NCBI GenBank assembly: GCA_944470555.2
Contig: OX104127.1
Coordinates: 144,003,787 to 144,067,786, forward strand
Direction of reading: 5' to 3'
Length of the DNA: 64,000 bases
Origin: Heterobilharzia americana
Lineage: Eukaryota > Platyhelminthes > Trematoda > Strigeidida > Schistosomatidae
Both the position numbers and the translations under genes were made by a program. Every line of letters begins with the position of its first letter. Position 1 is the first letter of the stretch. Below are positions 13,001-25,000 of the stretch, piece after piece. Below the pieces are notes generated by a model that saw nothing but the letters and a program-made list of their open reading frames with translations, ran no database searches and was not told the DNA's origin.

Positions 13001-16000
13001 CCCCTCTTCTTGCTCCCCACTGTTTGCCGCATGATCCAGTCGACCACAATCAGGAATATCATGGGGGATAGTAGGCAACCTTGTTTCACTCCTGTCTTCA
13101 CTTCAAAGGCATCACTGAGCTTCCCACTGTGAATTACTTGGCATGTGGTGTCTTCATATAGTTGTTGAATAAGGCCGATAAAAGTTTGTGGTACTCCGTA
13201 GTAATGAAACAGTTTCCAAATTACCTCTCGGTCGACGCTGTCAAAGGCCTTCTCAAAGTCGATAAAGTTGAGGTAGAGAGCTGACTGCCATTCTATGCTC
13301 TGTTCTATGATGATACGAAGCGTTGCAATTTGGTCTGCACATGATTTGTACTTCCTGAAGCCTGCCTTTTCCAGTCGTAGTTTTGAGTCCAGTGCATCCT
13401 TTAGCCTCTCCAGTATGATGCGGCTTAATATTTTGCTTGGTGTGGGTGGACAGGAGAGTGATTGCGCTCCAGTTCTTGCAAACACTGAGGTCTCCCTTCT
13501 TCGGCAGTTTGACAAGGTAACCCTTCTTCCAATCGCCAAGTACCTTCTCTTCCTTCCAGACTTTTTGCAATAGTGGTGTGAGCATGTCTGCTGTTGTCTC
13601 TGCGTCTGTTCTCAGTGCTTCTGGCGGTATTCCATCTGGTCCTGCTGCTTTCCCACATTTCAGTAGCTTTATGGCGTTCAGGACTTCCATTTTTGTTGGA
13701 GGATTTGTGTTCACTGGTAGTTCTGTGACTGGGCTGCATGTGGTATTTCTGGAAGAAGTGCAGGTGGTGGTCGATTCAAGAGCTTCTTGAAGTGGTCGGC
13801 CCATCGTTTCCTCTGTTTCTCTTCTTTTGTAATTAGATTTCCTTCTTCATCTTTTATTGGTTTCATCTGTGTTGGTCTCTTCCCTGATAGCAACCTGGTT
13901 ATTTGATACAATGTCGTCAGGTCTCTCTTACCTGCAGCCTGTTCTGCTTCACTTGTCAGTGTTTCGTAGAAGTGTCTTTTGTCTTTGTTTGCACTCTTCT
14001 TCACTTCTTTGTTCAGTGTTTTATACATTGTGCTCAGTTCCTCTTGTCGTTGAGCATCGTTGCGCTGGTTCATCTTCTGCTTCACCATCCTCCTCTCCCT
14101 TCTCTATCAGCTTCCATGTATCCGTCGAGATCCATTCCTTGTCTTCTTTCTTCTTCCTTCCTTATACGGCTGTGCAGGTTTCTTTCCGCATCTCTTCCAA
14201 AGACTTCCAGTGTTCTTCCACACAGGTTTCTTCAGGGATGTTCCACGATATCTCCCATTTTGTCTTGATGGCTGCCGCGAAGATCCCCTTTGTAGTTTCA
14301 TCCTTCAGTTTCCGGGTGTTGTACTTGAACTGTGGTCTATCACCAGCTTCCTTGAAGGCTTTCAACTTGATTTGGAAGTTAGGTTCCTTGCACTAGATAG
14401 TGGTCTGAACTTACATCTGCTCCTCTTCTTCACTTTGTGTCAAGCAGACTGCACCTACACTTTCTTGAGGTTGAGATAAAGTCGATCTGATTTTTAGTGT
14501 GTCCTGGTGTCTGGTGAAATCCATGTCGCTTTGTGGATATCCTTGTGCCTGAACACACTGCCTCCAATCACCAAATCGTTGAATGCACAGAATTCTGCAA
14601 ACAATTCTCCATTCTCATTCATTTCACCTAGCGCCTCTCGACCCATGGTTAGTTCTCTTTGTGTGTTGTCCCCTCCCAGTTTGGCATTCATGTCGCCCAT
14701 TAGAATTTTGATATCGCCAACTGACGTCTTGTCCAGTATTGATTTAAGTTGTCATGGCCAGTGTATAGCAACAGGAAATTACAAGTATTATAACACCAAC
14801 TGATACCCGTTGCACATAAGGTGGTTATCGTGCCCCAGTGGCTTAATGGATAACCGTCTGATGCTTGAAGCGATGGGTAGTGGGTTGGAACCTCAGTGGG
14901 AACGACTTCACTCACTGGTGTGCAGGTACATCCAGCTGACTAGTAAGTCCGAAGTAGGACGAAACGCGTGCTAGTCACCAAGATCAATGTAACTTTTTGA
15001 TATGATCTAGTTTGCTGATAATATGTTCATAAATTCAGTTATTATTGTTTGGCTTCTATTATTTATTTTAATTAGGATATCGAAAACAAGCACCTTCATT
15101 AGGTAAACTAGTGAATGTTGCCTTAGACGCAATAAACCATTGGTAGTTAAAATCTCAGTGAACTAAGAGTCATTTATATGGATTTCATACTTTACCAAAT
15201 TAATCATATACCAACTGTAGGTTTACTGAATGCTTACCTCTACTTAAATAAATAAAATAGATTAAACTACGTGTCGATGGAATTCCCTTGAATTATTACG
15301 AAGAACTGCTCTAATGCCAAAGAACTCCTGGTCCTTACACATGATTATAAGAATATAAGCTTTGATAGGGAGAATATGCCTGAAACGCATTTAACTACTC
15401 TACGACTACGCCTTCACATATTAAAAATGTTAACTAGTTATCAAGCTTTTCTGATGTCAAAGTCAGAATCGGAAAAGCAAGACGGGCGTTCATTAGCCTG
15501 AGACCAGTGTGGAGATCTTCTGCACTCAGCATGTGGAACAAGATCCGGATTTTCAACACCAATGTCAAGTCAGTGCTTCTGTATGGCTCAGAGACTTGGC
15601 GCGTCACGAGAAGGATTTCCAATAAACTACAGACATTCATCAACATCTGCTTACGCTGGCTCGATACTGAAGATCAGATAGCCAGAAAGAATAAGCAACA
15701 AGGAACTCTGGGAACGAACCAACCAAGAACCTATCACGCAACAAATATGCAGGAGGAAGTGGAGATGGATTGGCCATGCACTGAGAAGGCCGACTGAGGA
15801 CATCACGCGTCAGGCCAATTGCTCGAGTGGAATCCCCATGGGAAGCGACGAGTTGGACGTCCGAGGGTGACATGAAGGAGATCGTGTGAGGAGGAAATGA
15901 GAGGTTGTGGGCTGTCGTGGGACCAGGTTCAAAAGATCTCAGAGAACAGAGTGCACTGGAGACGTGCTACTGAAGCCCTATGTTCCACTAGGAACCCAAG

Positions 16001-16004
16001 GGAC

Positions 16005-16037
<33 letters not shown>

Positions 16038-19000
16038 TAATAAAAGTTATCCAGCTAATTTCTAAATAAGCTTTCCTGTTGCATGTTGTCATTTTCAAGG
16101 TTCATTATTTTTACTTCAACACATTTTAAATTGTATTGAAAAGATTTCTACTTATAATTGAAAAAAATACTCAGAAATTTCCACTGAAAGATAAACCATG
16201 TTACTATTTTTTTTTCTCATTGCGAGGATTAGATGAAAATAATAATTCTTAACTTTTGTTTATCTTTAGTTGCTATAGTCTTACAGAGGTAAAACACTGG
16301 TTAACAAGTCTATTTAAGTTGTATGTTGGTGCATTAATAGCATTGTCACGGAGAACGCGTATTAGTTGACATTAATGTTTATTAAATTTTGAGGGGGTTG
16401 TGGAGATTTGGAAATATTTCAAGTTGTTATTCATCGAAGACTGACATCAGTTGGAGGAACAAAGGAAACCTGGGAGCACTGGACAGCTGTTTCGTCCTAG
16501 TATGGGACTCCTCAGCAGCGCCCACCCACGACCCCACCAGCAGGGATCGGACCCGCGACCTTCAGGTTCCGCGACCAGCGCGTTACCATTGAGCCACTGG
16601 GTCAGAATCCAATGCTCCGTATTTCCAACTTCTGTTAGCTCACGATATAGCGCGAACCGTCACCTAATGTCATCGTTGAGTATTTGTCCTCACGGCCATC
16701 AGTCTTGACTCCACCGGTCACGACTTGTCATTGGAACTTCGGGAATACTTCTCGAAGCTAGTCACCAATGAGCACTAGTTCAATTAAATTTTGAGGGGGT
16801 TGTGGAGATTTGGAAATATTACAAGTTGTTATTCATCGAAGACTGACATCGTGAGCTAACAGAATTTGGAAATATGGAGCATCGGATTCTGACCCAGTAG
16901 CTCAATGGTAACGCGCTGGTCGCGGAACCTGAAGGTCGCGGGTTCGATCCCTGCTGGTGGGGTCGTGGGTGCGCACTGCTGAGGAGTCCCATACTAGGAC
17001 GAAACAGCTGTCCAGTGCTCCCAGGTTTCTTTTGTTCCTCCAACTGATGTCAGTCTTCGATGAATAACAAATTAATGTTTATTATCTATCTACTAACTTG
17101 AAGTGGTTTGTATACCTTAATATATTTTATTCATTATAAGTATTCCAGTAATTGACATCAAAGGAATCAATTAATCATTAATTCTTAGTTATCACAGTAA
17201 ATTTATTGCTAAGAAATATAAGTCATTACACTGAATATATCCTTTGTTAAGATTGGTAAACGTGAGTTACAGTCAAAATGGATATTTGAACTTATTATCT
17301 CTTACCAATTAGTGTAAACCGAACTAGTCCTAGTCTGCTAGCATACGAGTTCCTTTGTAAATGCCTTGAAACAGTTGGTGATTACCTTTCGATATTGAGA
17401 AAGGATAGCGGTTAGCGGTAGGATAGAGAATGTGAGTTTCGTTCCACTTCAAAATTATCTGGATGTATCTACACTCCATTGAGTAGTTTCATTTAGGAAG
17501 TTTATAAATTACTCAAAGAATAATTCTAATATTTTAGCGTTTAACGTCTAATAATTAATTTATATTTGTTAGTCGCTAGGTTAGTTTCGAAGTGAGACGC
17601 TTCATTGTAACAACCACCAAAATGAATGTTTTTATATTGCAAACACTTGAAATGTATAAGCATCCTAGGGTTTTTTTTAACTGTCTTCCATTATATATTT
17701 TTTTTCAGACGTATGATTCAGTTACAATATGTTTCACAAAAGTGGTTAATTTCTCCAATTATTGTAATCGAATGTGTGCACAGGAAATTGTAGGTGTACT
17801 TAATCGAATGTATACCCTTTACGATTCAATGACTGGATCGTATAATGTTTACAAGGTAAGAACCTATTATATTATGTCATTTATATGTCACTGCTTGCAT
17901 TGTTTCAAGAAGCTATTAGGATTATTATAGAAAAGACAAAGGTCGCTATTGGATTCAGAAATAATGGACCTTTTCTAACTAGTTGGAGATTACTTATGCT
18001 AAAAGCTCTGGGTAGTTCCTAGTCACTATTTTGTGTGAATAAATGAGGATTGCTTTTAAACATGAAATATTCACTTCTTTTAGGTCAATTCTTACTCAGG
18101 TATACAAGATGGTTTGCTTATGTAGTTCAGACATTCACAAAGTCTTGTTTCGTTTGAAGTAACACTGCATTATGAATATGTTCAATAGCCAGAAGCAAGT
18201 AGTTGAATTCTACACCTATATGGATGAGCTTCATTGTATACTACTGAATACTACATATTGTAATTGCCACCGAATGATGAGTTATTTTAATGAAAGTAGA
18301 TAAATTTTCCATTCCATGAACTGATAAGTTAGATCATAAAGTTTGTGTATTTAACAATATCTCATGTATATCATAGGATTTTAACAGGTGCCAACTTATA
18401 AATAAAGAAATTAGATTATCAGTTTGAATTTGTGAGTTAGATAAGCCTTAGCATACTTGCATTGATACTGGGTGACTGATGAATGAAGGTGAGATAAGAA
18501 TCTAGACCGCTTCATGATTTGAACCATCAGTCCTCCCGTTCCAACCGAGTGATTTACCAGCTGAGCTACGATACCAACCTGAAGACCAGATCTGGTTATT
18601 ATTATTATTACTTGTTCTTTGGGTTCGTAGTGGAATATAATCCTTCAGTTACACGTTGTCATTTCACTCTCTTCTCTCCAGTCTTTTCAAACTCACTCCA
18701 CCACTACCCACAAGCCTTCATTTCTTCCTCACACCATCTCCTCCATGTCACCCTCACCTCGCCTCGCCTCTCCTCTCCTCAGACACCCAAGTCGTCGTTC
18801 CCCATTTGCATTCCACTCGACGACCTCGCCTTACCTGCCACATCGTGTCACCAAATGGTCTTCTCATTCTATATCCGATCCAATCCATCTCCACTTTCTT
18901 CTGCACATCTGTTGGGTGATAGGTTCTTGGTTGGTTCGTTGACAGGCTACTGTTCCTTGTTGATAATTCTTTCTAGCCTTCTGATCTGATCTTCAGTATC

Positions 19001-22000
19001 GAGTGAGTGTAGGCGGCAGTTGTTGAAGAGTGTGTGTGGTTTGTTGGAAATGCTTTTGGTGATGCGCCAAGTCTCTCAACCATCCCATAGAAGCAGTGAC
19101 TTGACTGACTGAATTGGTGTTGAAAATCTGGATGTTGTTCACGCTTTGTGCTGAGTCCAGTTCAGTAGATCTGCACACTGATTTCAGGTAAATACAGGAA
19201 GGCCTGTCTCACTGTCTTTCCGATCCTGGATGGCTTTGACGTCCTCATTTGTGCGGCCGGCTGTAGTTGAGACTATGCTGCCTTGCCTAGATAGGTGGAA
19301 GAGACTCGTTGCTTTAGATTTCTCCTGTTGATGACGATTGGTGCTTGTTGTTGTTACTGTTGTTGGTTTGGTATCTTTATCACCTCTGTCTTCTCTACGT
19401 TCGCCTGAAGGGAATCCCGTCTTCCTTCGCTGTATCGCCTCTACTGCCAACTTGTAGGTTTTCGCCTGTAGATCTTCGAGTTTGTGCGACAAGACATTAG
19501 ACACAAATCATCATCGGAGGAATCTGAATCTCCAAGGGTCTTTTCATCAGTCTTATCAAACAGCGTATGCCTTTCTTCTCACATCTCACCGTTGACCGTT
19601 GAATGATCCAGTCCAGTCGACCACAATCTTGATAGTAGCCGGCGAGCTTGTCTTACTCCTGCCTGTCTTCACTTCAAAGGCATCACTGAGCTTTCTTTGT
19701 GAATCACTTGACGTGTATCACCACACAGCATATAGCTGCTGTTGAATGTGGTTGATAAAGGTTTGTGACACTAAAACCGTAGTGTTGAAGCAGCTGCCTG
19801 ACAAATTACTTCTCGGTCGACGCCTCGATCAAAGGTCTTTTCAAGGTCGATGAAGTTGAGATAAAGAGTTGCTGTTCTGCCATTCTATTCTGTGTTCTAT
19901 GATGATGCGTAGCGACGTAGGGTTGGAATTTGATCCGCACATGATTTGTTCTTCCTGAAGTCAACCAATCTGTTCTGGTTGTGATTTTGAATGCAGAGCA
20001 TTTTCTGTTTAGCCTCTCCAGTATGATGTGGCTTAATATTTTGCTTGTATTGGACATGGTTAGGATCATGATATCTCTCTAGTTCTTACAAAGAAGACCA
20101 GGTCTTTTTTCCCTTGACTCATCATGGTTTTCGTCCCGGTGCAATATAAATTCGTTACGCGTTACTGCTGCTTTATCGTATTCATATTGGCTACCCAATC
20201 AGGAACTCTAATGCCATTCCAAGGCAACCTGAGCATCATACTGATTATCAGTTTGACTATCTGAGATATTTGTCGTTTAGTAGATTTTTATTTATACTGG
20301 GTGGTGACTGAGGTAAATAAATGCTGAATAATTTACATTGAAATAAGAGTGAAACCATTTACATTCACTGCCGCATGACTTCATAAAACCAGTCTATGAG
20401 ATGCACAATGTCATCTCATACAATTGAAAAAATAGCACCAATTTTCAAAAGCATTTTTTGACAGTCACCACAGTAACAGGTCATACGAGTTCTATACCAT
20501 TCGGTGAATACTGTATGGTTTAACCATCTTCATATGATTGATATAACGGTATCAAATATGCGCCAAGCAACAAAATATGAACAATGAAGTTGAAAACAAT
20601 AATTGTTAGTGTAAACACGATAAACATTTCATGGAATTGGAAAAATCATGAGTCTAACATGTAATCAAAGAAATTTCTTTCTTTCTCATCCGAAGGTTGA
20701 AACTGTAAATGATAGCTACATGTTAGTATCTGGTGCTCCAAGTCCATCCCCTTTCCATTCTGCTCATATAATCGAAATTGCACTGGATATCTTAGAATCA
20801 ACAAAACAAAACCTATTTTGGCCAAGTGAAGCTATTTCGAAGGATCTAACGAAAACTCAACATGAAGAAAATGTACCACTTCAATTATGCATTGGTTGTC
20901 ATACTGGTTCCATTGTTGCTGGAATTGTTGGATTTAAATCACCAAGATTTTGTCTATTTGGTGATACGGTTAATACTGCCAGTAGGATGATGAGTGCTGG
21001 ACTTGTAAGTTTCTAATTACGTAATTTGTTTGTCAAAGTTGTTTAGTGTTCAATCGATAATCTCTCGTAATCACAGGTTTCAAAATTATGCCTGAGTTGT
21101 GGGTTTTTTAAGGGAATAAACATCTGAAGAATACTCACCTCTGTACATTGACTAGATTAAATAATTCTGCTTTGATAACCGTCTACAGAAATTACAGTAT
21201 AAAATATTTGAGCTGATGATGTTGCCTTGAATGACACTGAAAGCTTCACAACTAAACTATCCAGCTGAAAAACTCAACACAAAAACGTTCAGTAAATGCT
21301 TATTCATCGTATAGATTGAGGAAGCTCTGTGTTTGATGTATAAGACTGACTGATTTGAATGAATAACAGTTTGTACTAACATTGTTTTGTGTAATATATG
21401 GTGCTATGGAGTGGTTTCAGAATTTTATTGTTGAAACAAAAAGTCTAATTGTGTTTTATTCTCCATGGGATAAATGAAGAAAAAAATGTTAAAATCTTGG
21501 TACAAACAGTTTTCATCTTGATCGCTGAACAGGAATAACTTCTCTGAATCTAAGGAATTGAAACACGTAACAGAAGCTCTAATAGTTAATGATTATCCTC
21601 CTCATTTTATTAAGAAATTCGTACGAACACATAAAAACGAAATAATAACAGTCACACGAGTACGAATAATAATGACAACACAAGTAGAAAGGAGTCCACA
21701 GCCTCCATTGTGCTACAACATGAGGGAGGTACATCAGAAACTTTACGTATGATCCTCAACAAAGCTAGAATTAAGGTGACATTTAAACCTACAAACTCAC
21801 TCAGAGATAAACTTTGTAGGCTTAAGGATCCGATAGATGCAATTACGTAAAATTATCTCACCTATCGAATTCCACGTAATGACTGTGAGGTCAAGTACAT
21901 AAGTCAAACCAGCTGGTTGGTGTCATTTAGAATAGCGGAACATAGGAATTTAGCTACATATAGAATACAGACTCGAATAAAATCAATAATCTGGAAAACC

Positions 22001-25000
22001 ACTCGGCTATTGTAATGCATGCGTTAACACACAATAGGGTGAGATAAAACCACGGTACTTAATTAAGTTCAATATAATTAGATGGAGAGAGCAGGAGAGA
22101 TTGACTACTGAATCTTTGTTCATCGAATCGAAACCAACACATGTAATACAAATGATGCAACTCGTATACCAGAGATATGGAAAACTTTACTACCACTATC
22201 GCTATGTGTTATAAATCAAATATGGTCTTGATTGTATTGTGTTCACTGAGCTGGGTTGTTTATTCTTGAAGCTCTCATCGTCCTTCTAGACGACATCATC
22301 CGCAGCACTAACTTCAGTATGAAGTGAGCTGTCAATATCTCTCCCTAAGTGATTTAGTAGCTTGCCTTGACGAAGTGGTCTGTGATTGGTTGTTTCCTCT
22401 GATTGTTGTGTCATTGACTGTATAGATTTTCCTGTTGCCTGTCACTCTGCTTGACCTCTCACCTTTCTGTCCTTTATCATTTTTCTTATTAGTTGACAGA
22501 TTGGGTCTATGTCTATACATCTCTCCATTGATTGCTGACTGACTGACTGACTGAACTGAATGCCAAGCTCCTAGGAATTCTCGGATATTCTTTGTGTTTC
22601 CTCTCTTCGTTCAAGATTTCTACATTGTCCAAATTGAATTCATGTCCATGGTTGTTGTCCACATGCATTGAAATGAGTGATGAAATGTCATGTGTGACGT
22701 TTAATAGCCAATTGGTGTTCATGTAAATGAGGAAGGCGAAGAGGGCGACCACTTTGTCCAATGTAGTGTTGACTATAGTTATTGCAGTTGATTTTGTAAA
22801 TGATATTCGGTTTGTCTTGTTTAGTTGTCGCATCCTTTGATCTGCATAATAGTGTTTGGAGGGAATTTGTTGGTTTATGAATGGCCACACCAATTCCAAG
22901 TGGTTTCAGTAATCTTGTCGTGATTTGTGATATATTCTTTATGTATGGTATGATGATGCGTTTATTGATTTCTGTTGATGACTTTGTAGTTGATGATGTA
23001 GGGGAAAGGCATCTTCTGATAAAGTTTCGTGGGTAGCCGTTCTTCTTTAGAATGACATCAAGTAATTTTCTTTTTCACGACTAAACAACCCAGCTCAGAG
23101 AACACATTACAACCACGACCATCCACCTGAGCAACAAATATTCTCCACTATTTCAAAATTATATGAGCGTAGCACGCTTCACGTTGTTCGAAGCTGGGAA
23201 GACTTCTCCGAAAGGCAAGCTTCCACAGGAGAACAACTATTCTTTCTCCATGAGTGCCTACCTCTGCATGTTCTGTCGAAGAGTGTCAGATATAGACCAC
23301 CGATTTACTGCCCAATGGGATGGAAAATAACCAAACAAAGTGGAAGACAAATGGTCCAATTGATGATCACAGATGCGTATCATCGGATTCAAAAATGCCA
23401 ATCAGTGATTAACAATCAAAAGGCAAAACTAGAAAGCATACTCACGACACAACACGTGACAACGCTGACAGCTGCAATTGAAAAATCAAGCAGACGATAC
23501 AAACAACAACGAAGAAACGTCCTCAGGGAAAAGCTGCTCAAAACCTCAGAAGTACTTTCAACCGACGAAACAAACGACTGCGTTGCCAACTTATCAAAAA
23601 AAAACACAAACATGGAAGAACTTTTTCATCAAAAGGGATTGAATTACAACGCAAGAGATGCCACGAAACTAGAATTCTTTGCGGCATTAGAGTCATCACT
23701 TAAAACATTAGGATTAAATGAGGTCACTCAACAAGAAATATGGTAAACAATCGTACCACTGATTAGGCAGATGAAACATCACGCTCAAATGAACACTCAA
23801 GAACAGAAAACATTAAAAAGGCTGAAGAATGGGAAAGACATAGTTATACTTCCAGCAGACAAGGGATTCACTACAGTAGTTATGGAAAAAAAGACTCCAT
23901 CAGGAAAGAAGAGGAATTACTCAAAGACGAAATGTACATCAACTACTTGAAACCAACCCTATTCAGAAGTTCGACAACCAGATCAATAAAACCTTAAACA
24001 AACTTCAAAGCAGAAGAAATAACAAAGCAAGACAAATGGAGAATGAAATTGAATGGACCTGTCCTTCCTGGATTCTACGGCAGACCAAAAATACACAAAC
24101 CAGACATCCCTCTACGACCAGTTGTCTCACTTCCAGGAACTCCAACATACAACATATCAAGAGAACTTTCGAGAAAACTGAAACACCTTGTTCAAGCATG
24201 AGGACATTCCATCAAATCACCAACGAAATTCTTAGAAAAAATCAAAAGCATAAACATAGAATACGACGAATTAATGGTATCCTTCGATGTTACAGCACTA
24301 TGAACATCCATTGAACCCCAATTGGCCAAGGAAACTATATACCTTCTGCTCAGTGAAGACACAAACCTTACCGAACACACGAAACTTAAGTGTTCAAGTC
24401 TGATGGAACTCATCAACCTTTGTATGACTACACACTCTCAATTCAACGGCAAGATATACAAACACATGAAAGGAACTCCAATTGGATCACCGATATCCGG
24501 ATTAATTGCAGAAGGAGTGATACAGAGACTGGGAGCCACCATCTTACCTGTGATCAAACCGAAATTCTGGATTTGCTATGTGGACGACACTTTTGTCATC
24601 ATTAAAAAGATGATATAGAAACACCCACAATTTGATCAACAACGTTTTCAGTGACATCAAATTCACAATGGAGAAGGAATCAAACTGGATAAACTAAGTT
24701 TTTATTCTGCATTATGACATTAATAGAAGTTTTATTTTCAAGGTACTGTTCATCACAGACTGATATCAGTTACAGAACCATCGAAAACCCGGAAGCATTG
24801 GCAACTATTCCGTCCTAGTATGGGGCTCTTCAGCAATACGCTTTCACATCCCTACCACCCCCACCCCAGGGATCGCACTCACGACCTCCAGGTTTCACAG
24901 CTGACATATTAACTATTCAGTCACCGGGTCCCTAGTTTCCTACTTCTGTCGATTCGTGATGTAGCGAGACTATTATTCAGGGTATTCAGTTGGCATCCGT

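Larger units (their letters stand above)
16385..17070. repeat. Composite hammerhead-SINE insertion with 14-bp target duplication
   Basis: Flanked by exact ATTAATGTTTATTA (16371-16384 and 17071-17084). The left half is a minus-oriented SINE and the right half a plus-oriented SINE with A-box TAGCTCAATGG (16898-16908) and B-box GGTTCGATCCC (16941-16951). A 68-bp direct repeat (16381-16448 and 16783-16850, one mismatch) is the SINE 3' end, present twice. Both halves carry a hammerhead. Confidence 0.85.

Noticed and set aside
18500..18577. tRNA gene candidate with good A- and B-boxes
   Set aside because: Acceptor stem does not pair and related copies occur elsewhere, so it is a SINE head.
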